A DNA stretch of 64,000 bases from positions 248,001 to 312,000 of the forward strand of contig JAUCBJ010008363.1 in assembly GCA_032718475.1 (NCBI GenBank), in the 5' to 3' direction. The notes beneath the pieces are model-generated. The model searched no databases, was not told the origin of the DNA, and saw only the letters and a list, made by a program, of their open reading frames with translations. Made by a program: the position numbers and the translations under genes. Source of the DNA: Nemertoderma westbladi (Eukaryota > Xenacoelomorpha > Nemertodermatida > Nemertodermatidae). Positions 12,203 to 24,327 of the stretch are shown piece after piece. Every line of letters begins with the position of its first letter. Position 1 is the stretch's first letter.

Positions 12203-13453
12203 TTGCCAAAGCTGCTGGAGCCGAAATTAATATGTAATGCAATAATTCACCTCAAATTTCTCAGCTATTTCATGAATATAATGAGTATTAAAGCCATGTC
12301 AAAATCCTTGGGGTTTTTCAGCAACAATTTATTAAAATCTCTTTTGATTTTTTACAAAAAACGACATCGATTTTCATATTTATAACTTCTAACCCACTCC
12401 AAGAGATAGACAATCTTAAACGAAAGTCAAAAGAACAGGTAACACTTACATTTATAGAAGTAATCAGCTATTCTTTGCTTCGCCTTTCCTCTGGAGATGG
12501 ATGAATTTTGATTCCGTTGGAACACCCCCTTTTTGAGGCTCTAAGAGTGAAGAGATAAGTAGCCTATTTCCGTGTTAATATTGTTCTGTTGTACAATATT
12601 TATTATAGTTTCATCGTATTGCCAAAGCGGCTGGAGCCGAAGTTAATATGTGATACAATAATTAACCTCAAATTTCTCAGCTATTTCATGAATATAATGA
12701 GTATTAAAGCCATGTCAAAATCCTTGGGGTTTTTCAGCAATAATTTATCAAAATATCCTCTGATTTTTTTCAAAAACCACATCGATTTTCATATTTATAA
12801 CTTCTAACCCACTCCATGAGATAGAGAATCTTAAATGAAAGTCAAAAGAACAGGTAACACTTACATTAGAAGTAATCAGCTGTTATTTGCTTCGTCTTTC
12901 CCCTGGAGGTGGTTAAATTTTGATTGTGTCAAAACACCCCTCCCAATCTGTGGCTGTCTGAGTGGAGAGATAAGTAGCCTATCTCCCTGTCAATCTTGTT
13001 TTGGTCTAGAATATTTATTATAGTTTCATCGTATTGCCAAAGCGGCTGGAGCCAAGGTTAATATGTAATGCAATAATTCACCTCAAATATCTCAGCTATT
13101 TCATGAATATAATGAGTATTAAATCCTTGTCATAATCCTTGGTGTTTTTCAGCAATAATTTATTAAAATATCCTCAGATTTTTTACAAAAAACGACATCG
13201 ATTTTAATATTCATGACTTCTAACCCACTCCATGAGATAGAGAATCTTAAACGAAAGTCATAAGAACAGTTAACACTTTCATTTATAGAAGTAATCAGCT
13301 GTTATTTGCTTCGTCTTTCCCCAGGAGATGGATGAAATTTGATTGCGTCGGAACACCCACTTTTTGAGGTTCTCAGAGTGGAGAGAAAAGCAGCCTATCT
13401 ATCTCCCTGTTAATATTGTTGTGTTCTAGAATATTTATTATAGTTTCATCGTA
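12203..13453 (+). repeat. Three-monomer higher-order unit, 1251 bp, tandemly duplicated
   Basis: Anchor landmarks at 12203 and 13454 are 1251 bp apart. They carry the same diagnostic GCCAAAGCTGCTGGAG change (CGG to CTG) and the same upstream CAGCCTATCTATCTCC. Sequence through roughly 11.7-12.3 kb and 12.95-13.55 kb is nearly identical. This is a recent tandem duplication of three monomers. Confidence 0.75.
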
Positions 13454-16400
13454 TTGCCAAAGCTGCTGGAGCCGAAATTAATATGTAATGCAATAATTCA
13501 CCTCAAATTTCTCAGCTATTTCATGAATATAATGAGTATTAAAGCCATGTCAAAATCCTTGGGGTTTTTCAGCAATAATTTATCAAAATATCCTCAGATT
13601 TTTTACAAAAAACCACATCGATTTTCATATTTATAACTTCTAACCCACTCCACGAGATAGAGAATCTTAAACGAAAGTCATAAGAACAGGTAATACTTAC
13701 ATTTATAGAAGTAATCAGCTGTTATTTGCTTCGTCTTTCCCCTGGAGATGGATGAATTTTGATTGCGTCGGAACACCCCCTTTCTGAGGCTTTCAGAGTG
13801 AAGAGAAAAGTAGCCTATCTCCCTGTTAATATTGTTGTGTTCTAGAATATTTATTATAGTTTCATCGTATTGCCAAAGCGGCTGGAGCCAAAGTTAATAT
13901 GTAATGCAATAATTCACCTCAAATTTCTCAGCTATTTCATGAATATAATGAGTATTAAAGCCATGTCAAAATCCTTGGGGTTTTTCAGCAATAATTTATC
14001 AAAATATCCTCTGATTTATTTCAAAAACCACATCGATTTTCATATTTATAACTTCTAACCCACGCCATGAGATAGATAATCTTAAACGAAAGTCATAAGA
14101 ACAGGTAACACTTTCATTTATAGAAGTAATCAGCTGTTATTTGCTTCGTCTTTCCCCAGGAGATGGATGAAATTTGATTGCGTCGGAACACCCCCTTTTA
14201 GAGGCTCTCAGAGTGGAGAGAAAAGTAGCCTATCTCCCTGTTAATATTGTTGTGTTCTAGAATTTTTATTATAGTTTCATCGTATTGCCAAAGCGGCTGG
14301 AGCCGAAATTAATATGTAATGCAATAATTCACCTCAAATTTCTCAGCTATTTCATGAATATAATGAGTATTAAAGCCATGTCAAAATCCTTGGGGTTTTT
14401 CAGCAATAATTTATCAAAATATCCTCAGATTTTTTACAAAAAACGACCTCGATTTTCATATTTATAACTTCTAACCCACTCCACGAGATAGAGAATCTTA
14501 AACAAAAGTCATAAGAACAGGTAACACTTACATTTATAGAAGTAATCAGCTGTTCTTTGCTTCGTCTTTCCCCTGGAGATGGATGAATTTTGATTGCGTC
14601 GGAACACCCCCTTTCTGAGGCTCTCAGAGTGGAGAGATAAGTATCCTATCTCCCTGTTAATATTGTTGTGTTCTAGAATATTTATTATAGTTTCATCGTA
14701 TTGCCAAAGCGGCTGGAGCCAAAGTTAATATGTAATGCAATAATTCACCTCAAATTTCTCAGCTATTTCATGAATATAATGAGCATTAAAGCCATGTCAA
14801 AATCCTTGGGGTTTTTCAGCAATAATTTATCAAAATATCCTTAGATTTTTTACAAAAAACGACATCGATTTTCATATTTATAACTTCTAACCCACTCCAC
14901 GAGATAGAGAATCTTAAACGAAAGTCATAAGAACAGGTAACACTTACATTTATAGAAGTAATCAGCTGTTCTTTGCTTCGTCTTTCCCCTGGAGATGGAT
15001 GAATTTTGATTGCGTCGGAACACCCCCTTTCTGAGGCTCTCAGAGTGAAGAGAAAAGTAGCCTATCTCCCTGTTAATATTGTTGTGTTCTAGAATATTTA
15101 TTATAGCTTCATCTTTATTGCTAATGTGGCTGGAGTTAAAGTTATTATGTAATGCAATAATTCACCTCAAATATCTCAGTTTTTGTATGAATATAATAAA
15201 GTATTAAAGCCATGTCAAAGTCCTTGGGTTTTTTCAGCAATAATTTATCAAAATATCCTTAGATTTTTTACAAAAAACGACATCGATTTTCATATTTATA
15301 ACTTCTAACCCACTCCACGAGATAGAGAATCTTAAACGAAAGTCATAAGAACAGGTAACACTTTCATTTATAGAAGTAATCAGCTGTTCTTTGTTTCGTC
15401 TTTCCCCTGGAGATGGATGAATTTTGATTGCGTCGGAACACCCCCTTTTTGAGGCTCTCAGAGTGAAGAGATAAGTAGCCTATCTCCCTGTTAATATTGT
15501 TGTATTCTAGAATATTTATTATAGTTTCATCGTATTGCCAAAGCGGCTGGAGCCGAAGTTAATATGTGATACAATAATTCACCTCAAATATCTCAGTTTT
15601 TTCATGAATATAATAAAGTATTAAAGCCATGTCAAAATCCTTGGGGTTTTTCAGCAATAATTTATCAAAATATCCTCAGATTTTTTACAAAAAACGACAT
15701 CGATTTTCATATTTATAACTTCTAACCCACTCCACGAGATAGAGAATCTTAAACGAAAGTCATAAGAACAGGTAACACTTACATTTATAGAAGTAATCAG
15801 CTGTTCTTTGCTTCGTCTTTCCCATGGAGATGGATGAATTTTGATTGCGTCGGAACACCCCCTTTCTGAGGCTCTCAGAGTGAAGAGATAAGTAGCCTAT
15901 CTCCCTGTTAATATTGTTGTGTTCTAGAATATTTATTATAGTTTCATCGTATTGCCAAAGCGGCTGGAGCCAAAGTTAATATGTAATACAATAATTCACC
16001 TCAAATTTCTCAGCTATTTCATGAATATAATGAGTATTAAAGCCATGTCAAAATCCTTGGGGTTTTTCAGCAATAATTTATCAAAATATCCTCTGATTTT
16101 TTTCAAAAACCACATCGATTTTCATATTTATAACTTCTAACCCACTCCACGAGATAGGGAATCTTAAACGAAAGTCATAAGAACAGGTAACACTTTCATT
16201 TATAGAAGTAATCAGCTGTTATTTGCTTCGTCTTTCCCCAGGAGATGGATGAAATTTGATTGCGTCGGAACACCCCCTTTTAGAGGCTCTCAGAGTGGAG
16301 AGAAAAGTAGCCTATCTCCCTGTTAATATTGTTGTGTTCTAGAATTTTTATTATAGTTTCATCGTATTGCCAAAGCGGCTGGAGCCGAAATTAATATGTA

Positions 16401-18681
16401 ATGCAATAATTCACCTCAAATTTCTCAGCTATTTCATGAATATAATGAGTATTAAAGCCATGTCAAAATCCTTGGGGTTTTTCAGCAATAATTTATCAAA
16501 ATATCCTCTGATTTTTTTCAAAAACCACATCGATTTTCATATTTATAACTTCTAACCCACTCCACGAGATAGATAATCTTAAACGAAAGTCATAAGAACA
16601 GGTAACACTTTCATTTATAGAAGTAATCAGCTGTTATTTGCTTCGTCTTTCCCCAGGAGATGGATGAATTTTGATTGCGTCAGAACACCCCCTTTTTGAG
16701 GCTCACAGAGTGAAGAGATAAGTAGCCTATTTCCCTGTTAATATTGTTCTGTTGTAGAATATTTATTATAGCTTCATCTTTATTGCTAATGTGGCTGGAG
16801 TTAAAGTTATTATGTAATGCAATAATTCACCTCAAATATCTCAGTTTTTGTATGAATATAATAAAGTATTAAAGCCATGTCAAAGTCCTTGGGTTTTTTC
16901 AGCAATAATTTATCAAAATATCCTTAGATTTTTTACAAAAAACGACATCGATTTTCATATTTATAACTTCTAACCTACTCCACGAGATAGAGAATCTTAA
17001 ACGAAAGTCATAAGAACAGGTAACACTTTCATTTATAGAAGTAATCAGCTGTTCTTTGCTTCGTCTTTCCCCTGGAGATGGATGAATTTTGATTGCGTCG
17101 GAACACCACCTTTTTGAGGCTCTCAGAGTGAAGATATAAGTAGCCTATCTCCCTGTTAATATTGTTGTATTCTAGAATATTTATTATAGTTTCATCGTAT
17201 TGCCAAAGCGGCTGGAGCCGAAGTTAATATGTGATACAATAATTCACCTCAAATATCTCAGTTTTTTCATGAATATAATAAAGTATTAAAGCCATGTCAA
17301 AATCCTTGGGGTTTTTCAGCAATAATTTATCAAAATATCCTCAGATTTTTTACAAAAAACGACATCGATTTTCATATTTATAACTTCTAACCCACTCCAC
17401 GAGATAGAGAATCTTAAACGAAAGTCATAAGAACAGGTAACACTTTCATTTATAGAAGTAATCAGCTGTTCTTTGCTTCGTCTTTCCCCTGGAGATGGAT
17501 GAATTTTGATTGCGTCGGAACACCCCCTTTTTGAGGCTCTCAGAGTGAAGAGATAAGTAGCCTATCTCCCTGTTAATATTGTTGTGTTCTAGAATATTTA
17601 TTATAGTTTCATCGTATTGCCAAAGCGGCTGGAGCCAAAGTTAATATGTAATACAATAATTCACCTCAAATTTCTCAGCTATTTCATGAATATAATGAGT
17701 ATTAAAGCCATGTCAAAATCCTTGGGGTTTTTCAGCAATAATTTATCAAAATATCCTCTGATTTTTTTCAAAAACCACATCGATTTTCATATTTATAACT
17801 TCTAACCCACTCCACGAGATAGGGAATCTTAAACGAAAGTCATAAGAACAGGTAACACTTTCATTTATAGAAGTAATCAGCTGTTATTTGCTTCGTCTTT
17901 TCCCAGGAGATGGATGAAATTTGATTGCGTCGGAACACCCCCTTTTTGAGGCTCTCAGAGTGGAGAGAAAAGTAGCCTATTACCCTGTAAATATTTTTGT
18001 GTTCTAGAATATTTATTATAGTTTCATCGTATTGCCAAAGCGGCTGGAGCCGTAATTAAAATGTAATGCAATAATTCACCTCAAATATCTCAGCTATTTC
18101 ATGAATATAATGAGTATTAAATCCTTGTCAAAATCCTTGGTGTTTTTCAGCAATAATTTATTAAAATCTCTTTTGATTTTTTACAAAAAACGACATCGAT
18201 TTTCATATTTATAACTTCTAACCCACTCCAAGAGATAGACAATCTTAAACGAAAGTCAAAAGAACAGGTAACACTTACATTTATAGAAGTAATCAGCTGT
18301 TCTTTGCTTCGTCTTTTCCCAGGAGATGGATGAAATTTGATTGCGTCGGAACACCCCCTTTTTGAGGCTCTCAGAGTGGAGAGAAAAGTAGCCTATTACC
18401 CTGTAAATATTTTTGTGTTCTAGAATATTTATTATAGTTTCATCGTATTGCCAAAGCGGCTGGAGCCGTAATTAAAATGTAATGCAATAATTCACCTCAA
18501 ATATCTCAGCTATTTCATGAATATAATGAGTATTAAATCCTTGTCAAAATCCTTGGTGTTTTTCAGCAATAATTTATTAAAATATCCTCTGATTTTTTTC
18601 AAAAACCACATCGATTTTCATATTTATAACTTCTAACCCACTCCATGAGATAGAGAATCTTAAATGAAAGTCAAAAGAACA

Positions 18682-18698
18682 GGTAACACTGGTAACAC
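18682..18698 (+). repeat. Deletion junction of a shortened satellite monomer (copy 3)
   Basis: Third copy of the GGTAACACTGGTAACAC join, again followed by the GAGACTGGAGCTG variant landmark about 75 bp downstream. Confidence 0.85.
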
Positions 18699-20814
18699 AG
18701 TGAAGATATAAGTAGCCAATCTCCCTGTTAATATTGTTGTGTTCTAGAATATTTATTATAGTTTCATCGTATTGCCAAAGAGACTGGAGCTGAAGTTAAT
18801 ATATAATGCAACAATTCACCTCAAGTATCTCAGCTATTTCATGAACATAATGAAGTATTAAAGACATGTCAAAATCCTTGGTGTTTTTCAGCAATAATTA
18901 ATCATAATATCCTTTGATTTTTTTCAAAAACCACATCGATTTTCATATTCATGACTTCTATCCCAGTCCACAAGATAAAGAATCTTAAACGAAAGTCAAA
19001 AAACAGGTAACACTTACATTAGAAGTAATCAGCTGTTATTTGCTTCGTCTTTCCCCTGGTGGTGGTTAAATTTTGATTGTGTCAAACCACCCCTCCCAAT
19101 CTGTGGCTGTTTGAGTGGAGAGATAAGTAGCAAATCTCCCTGTCAATCTTGTTGTGGTCTAGAATATTTATTATAGTTTCATCGTATTGCCAAAGCGGCT
19201 GGAGCCAAGGTTAATATGTAATGCAATAATTCACCTCTTTATCTCAGCTATTTCATGAATATAATGAGTATTAAATCCTTGTCATAATCCTTGGTGTTTT
19301 TCAGCAATAATTTATTAAAATATCCTCAGATTTTTTACAAAAAACGACATCGATTTTAATATTCATGACTTCTAACCCACTCCAAGAGATATACAATCTT
19401 AAATGAAAGTCAAAAGAGCAGGAAATACTTACATTTATAGAAGTAATCAGCTGTTATTTGCTTCGTCTTTCCCCAGGAGATGGATGAAATTTGATTGCGT
19501 CGGAACACCCACTTTTTGAGGTTCTCAGAGTGGAGAGAAAAGCAGCCTATCTATCTCCCTGTTAATATTGTTGTGTTCTAGAATATTTATTATAGTTTCA
19601 TCGTATTGCCAAAGCGGCTGGAGCCAAAGTTAATATGTAATGCAATAATTCACCTCAAATTTCTCAGCTATTTCATGAATATAATGAGTATTAAAGCCAT
19701 GTCAAAATCCTTGGGGTTTTTCAGCAATAATTTATCAAAATATCCTCTGATTTATTTTAAAAACCACATCGATTTTCATATTTATAATTTCTAACCCACT
19801 CCACGAGATAGATAATCTTAAACGAAAGTCATAAGAACAGGTAACACTTTCATTTATAGAAGTAATCAGCTGTTATTTGCCTCGTCTTTCCCCAGGAGAT
19901 GGATGAATTTTGATTGCGTCAGAACACCCCCTTTTTGAGGCTCTCAGAGTGAAGAGATAAGTAGCCTATTTCCCTGTTAATATTGTTCTGTTGTAGAATA
20001 TTTATTATTGCTTCATCTTTATTGCTAATGTGGCTGGAGTTAAAGTTATTATGTAATGCAATAATTCCCCTCAAATATCTCAGTTTTTTCATGAATATAA
20101 TAAAGTATTAAAGCCATGTCAAAATCCTTGGGGTTTTTCAGCAATAATTTATCAAAATATCCTCAGATTTTTTACAAAAAACGACATCGATTTTCATATT
20201 TATAACTTCTAACCCACTCCACGAGATAGAGAATCTTAAACGAAAGTCATAAGAACAGGTAACACTTACATTTATAGAAGTAATCAGCTGTTCTTTGCTT
20301 CGTCTTTCCCCTGGAGATGGATGAATTTTGATTGCGTCGGAACACCCCCTTTTTGAGGCTCTCAGAGTGAAGAGATAAGTAGCCTATCTCCCTGTTAATA
20401 TTTTTGTGTTCTAGAATATTTATTATAGTTTCATCGTATTGCCAAAGCGGCTGGAGCCGAAATTAAAATGTAATGCAATAATTCACCTCAAATATCTCAG
20501 CTATTTCATGAATATAATGAGTATTAAATCCTTGTCAAAATCCTTGGTGTTTTTCAGCAATAATTTATTAAAATCTCTTTTGATTTTTTACAAAAAACGA
20601 CATCGATTTTCATATTTATAACTTCTAACCCACTCCAAGAGATAGACAATCTTAAACGAAAGTCAAAAGAACAGGTAACACTTACATTTATAGAAGTAAT
20701 CAGCTATTCTTTGCTTCGCCTTTCCCCTGGAGATGGATGAATTTTGATTGCGTCGGAACACCCCCTTTTTGAGGCTCTCGGAGTGGACAGATAAGTAGCC
20801 TATTTCCCTGTTAA

Positions 20815-22366
20815 CCCTATTAAACCCGGGGGGGGGTCAATATGACCCCCCCCGTGGTTTTTTTATTATAATTCTGAAACAAAGGCAGTTGGGAATCTGA
20901 AATTTTATGACTTTTCCTAAAAATCTATTGCCTTCCTAGTAGTGAAAACCGTTTTCAAAAATATTGGGTACTTTTCGAGTTATAGCACCATTTTTTAACC
21001 CTACTTTTGGCACTTTTTTTGAGACGTTTTTTGAAAATTACATTTCATTAAATATGAATTGTAACATCTCTATTTTTGATTTACACCGGTTTTTTGGTGT
21101 TAGAAATTTGATGGAATTCATATAAATTGATTTAGAAATTTCAAACTTGTTTTTTTCGGCGGGTGCCAAATTTTGGTGCCAGCACCAAATTTCGAAATAA
21201 GTCAATTTTGTAAATTGATCGTTTGAAACTTGTTTTTTACGCAATTGGGGTTTTTTGGGTTTCTGGATTCGATGAAATATATACGAGTTGCACCAAGCGT
21301 ATCAAACTTGTATTTTTTGGTGCTGTGTGCAAATTTTGGTGCTAGCACGAAATTTTGAAAATCCATTCAATAGATAAAATTGCTTGTGACAATTTATTTC
21401 TTGCGTTTTAGAGGTTTATGGCTGTTCTGAATTCAATGGAAAATATAATTATCGATCTAGACATCTCAAACTTGTATTTTTCGGATGTGGGTGCAAAATT
21501 TGGTGCTAGCACCAAATTTTGAAAACCATCAAATATATCAATTGATTGTGTCACCTTGTTTCTTGCGTTATACGGGTTTGTGATGGTTCTGAATTCAATG
21601 GAATCAGTAAAAATTTCATAAGAGTTCTCAAACTTGTATTTTTCGCCGGTGGGTGAAAATTGATGTGCCAGCACCAAATTTTGGAAAATATGCAAATTGA
21701 TAAGTAGATAGTATCACCTTGTTTCTTGCGTTATACGGGTTTATGAGGGTCCTGAATCCGATGGAATCAATAAAAACAGCACTGGACATCGCAAACTTGT
21801 ACTTTTTGGTGATGGGTACGAAATTTGGTGCTAGCACCAAAATTTGCCAAATTACGCCGAAAAATACAAGTAGCAATGATCTGGCATATTAGAAATGTAT
21901 TCCATTAGAATCAGCGCCCTCGAAAACCTGAAAATGTGAATTTATAGCATCGTATAAGTGAATTACAAATTTTGTGTTCTAACTGAAAAGTGCTGGTTAC
22001 TTGTTTTTTTCATTTTTTTCCTACGCAGAGAGGACTAAACAGCCATTTATAGTAATCATATCATTTTTTAATATTTTCCAATGTATTTTGCACCCCAGAA
22101 AACCTGTATTGAAAAATAATTAGCCGAAAATGTAACTTTCAAATTTGGTGAAAATTGTGCACTACTTGTAATTTTGGTGCTGCAATATAACCACCCCAGT
22201 ACATTTTTTCGAAAATTTTTTTTTTCGGTCGGATCCAGACAAGTGATACCTAAGTACAAACAAAAAATCAGACGTTTTCGTAAATATTTGTAGATTTTAG
22301 AGGGGGGGGTCAATATGACCCCTCCCCGGTATTTGTACAACATTTTATAGCCCGGTACTAATAGGG
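20815..22366. mobile_element. piggyBac-like non-autonomous TTAA element 2
   Basis: A 1552-bp insertion between duplicated TTAA sites (20811-20814 and 22367-22370). The left tip is CCCTATTAAACCCGGG and the right tip read inward is CCCTATTAGTACCGGG. As in element 1, the right end has a spacer (~20 bp) and then a second inner motif (TACCGGGGAGGGGTCA read inward) that matches the left end directly adjoining its tip. Both ends carry a G-run / TCAATATGA / C-run inverted structure (about 20827-20853 and 22301-22327). The interior is dominated by a ~163-bp tandem repeat. Several short minus-strand frames (up to 95 codons) simply follow that repeat. No transposase is recognisable. The CCCTAT tips and TTAA target place it with piggyBac-like elements. 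Confidence 0.85.
21030..21880 (+). repeat. Internal ~163-bp tandem repeat with palindromic core
   Basis: Five units inside TTAA element 2. Each contains a version of the palindrome TTTGGTGCTAGCACCAAA, at 21172, 21335, 21499, 21661 and 21824, spaced 162-164 bp. The copy at 21495-21520 extends to a perfect 26-bp palindrome. Between palindromes, units share CTTGTTTCTTGCGTTATACG, GTTCTGAATTCAATGGAAT and CTCAAACTTGTATTTTTCGG. This is a mini-satellite of the transposon, unrelated in sequence to the 415-bp host satellite. Confidence 0.85.
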
Positions 22367-22370
22367 TTAA

Positions 22371-24036
22371 TATTGTTCTGTTGTAGAATATTTATTATAG
22401 TTTCATCGTATTGCTAATGTGGCTGGAGTTAAAGTTATTATGTAATGCAATAATTCACCTCAAATATCTCAGTTATTTCAAGAACATAATGAAGTATTAA
22501 AGACATGTCAAAATCCTTGGGGTTTTTCAGCAATAATTTATCTAAAAATCCTCAGATTTTTTACAAAAAACGACATCGATTTTCATATTTATAACTTCTA
22601 ACCCACTCCACGAGATAGAGAATCTTAAACGAAAGTCATAAGAACAGGTAACACTTACATTTATAGAAGTAATCAGCTGTTAATTGCTTCGTCTTTCCCC
22701 AGGAGATGGATGAATTTTGATTGCGTCGGAACACCCCCTTTCTGAGGCTCTCAGAGTGGAGAGATAAGTAGCCTATCTCCCTGTTAATATTGTTGTGTTC
22801 TAGAATTTTTATTATAGTTTCATCGTATTGCCAAAGCGGCTGGAGCCAAAGTTAATATGTAATGCAATAATTTACCTCAAATTTCTCAGCTATTTCATGA
22901 ATATAATGAGTATTAAATCCTTGTCAAAATCCTTGGTGTTTTTCAGCAATAATTTATTAAAATCTCCTTTGATTTTTTACAAAAAACGACATCGATTTTC
23001 ATATTCATCACTTCTAACCCACTCCAAGAGATAGACAATCTTAAACGAAAGTCAAAAGAGCAGGTAACACTTACATCTATAGAAGTAATCAGCTATTCTT
23101 TGCTTCGCCTTTCCTCTGGAGATGGATGAATTTTGATTGCGTCGGAACACCCCCTTTTTGAGGCTCTCAGAGTGGACAGATAAGTAGCCTATTTCCCTGT
23201 TAATATTGTTCTGTTGTAGAATATTTATTATAGTTTCATCGTATTGCTAATGTGGCTGGAGTTAAAGTTATTATGTAATGCAATAATTCACCTCAAATAT
23301 CTCAGTTATTTCAAGAACATAATGAAGTATTAAAGACATGTCAAAATCCTTGGGGTTTTTCAGCAATAATTTATCTAAAAATCCTCAGATTTTTTACAAA
23401 AAACGACATCGATTTTCATATTTATAACTTCTAACCCACTCCACGAGATAGAGAATCTTAAACGAAAGTCATAAGAACAGGTAACACTTACATTTATAGA
23501 AGTAATCAGCTGTTAATTGCTTCGTCTTTCCCCAGGAGATGGATGAATTTTGATTGCGTCGGAACACCCCCTTTCTGAGGCTCTCAGAGTGGAGAGATAA
23601 GTAGCCTATCTCCCTGTTAATATTGTTGTGTTCTAGAATTTTTATTATAGTTTCATCGTATTGCCAAAGCGGCTGGAGCCAAAGTTAATATGTAATGCAA
23701 TAATTTACCTCAAATTTCTCAGCTATTTCATGAATATAATGAGTATTAAATCCTTGTCAAAATCCTTGGTGTTTTTCAGCAATAATTTATTAAAATCTCC
23801 TTTGATTTTTTACAAAAAACGACATCGATTTTCATATTCATCACTTCTAACCCACTCCAAGAGATAGACAATCTTAAACGAAAGTCAAAAGAACAGGTAA
23901 CACTTACATCTATAGAAGTAATCAGCTATTCTTTGCTTCGCCTTTCCTCTGGAGATGGATGAATTTTGATTCCGTCGGAACACCCCCTTTTTGAGGCTCT
24001 AAGAGTGAAGAGATAAGTAGCCTATTTCCGTGTTGA
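22371..24036 (+). repeat. 833-bp dimeric higher-order unit in two tandem copies
   Basis: 22371-23203 and 23204-24036 are the same two-monomer unit. Each has a GCTAATGTGGCTGG monomer followed by a GCCAAAGCGGCTGGAGCCAA monomer that ends in the unusual CATATTCATCACTTC. The 68-codon accidental frames at 22828 and 23661 encode the same residues, which shows how little the copies differ. The equivalent locus at 35.2-36.1 kb has one copy only, so the duplication is local and recent. Confidence 0.8.
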
Positions 24037-24310
24037 TATTGTTCTGTTGTACAATATTTATTATAGTTTCATCGTATTGCCAAAGCGGCTGGAGCCGAAG
24101 TTAATATGTGATACAATAATTAACCTCAAATTTCTCAGCTATTTCATGAATATAATGAGTATTAAAGCCATGTCAAAATCCTTGGGGTTTTTCAGCAATA
24201 ATTTATCAAAATATCCTCTGATTTTTTTCAAAAACCACATCGATTTTCATATTTGTAACTTCTAACCCACTCCATAAGATAGAGAATCTTAAATGAAAGT
24301 CAAAAGAACA

Positions 24311-24327
24311 GGTAACACTGGTAACAC
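24311..24327 (+). repeat. Deletion junction of a shortened satellite monomer (copy 4)
   Basis: GGTAACACTGGTAACAC join. It differs from copies 1-3 by AGAGATTAGTAGCC instead of AGATATAAGTAG on the right and by a TTTCTTTGTATTGCC landmark. It shares both changes with copy 5 at 36355. Confidence 0.85.

Larger units (their letters stand above)
9049..20814 (+). repeat. Satellite array, block 3
   Basis: About 28 monomers of the 415-bp satellite, interrupted by nothing but internal length variants. Visible sub-structure: a 1251-bp three-monomer duplication (anchors 12203 and 13454, both followed by the same variants), and shortened-monomer junctions at 11278 and 18682. Another block shares offset 8002 with block 2 (7950 and 15952). 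A CTATCTATCT duplication upstream of the landmark recurs near 12146, 13397 and 19548. The block ends at TTAA 20811-20814, the target of the second piggyBac-like element. No gene seen. Confidence 0.96.

Noticed and set aside
20740-20760. CENP-B-box-like resemblance of CCGTTGGAACACCCCC variants (e.g. near 5018, 10937, 25544)
   Set aside because: Only the CGTTGGAA core matches the mammalian box. The TTCG and CGGG positions required for binding are not satisfied, and most monomers read GCGTCGGAACACCCC. Treated as chance.
21408-21876. Minus-strand frames of 82-95 codons in TTAA element 2 as a possible transposase
   Set aside because: They follow the 163-bp tandem repeat (repeating NLVLAPNF-like phrases), lack any DDE/DDD motif spacing and are far shorter than a transposase.
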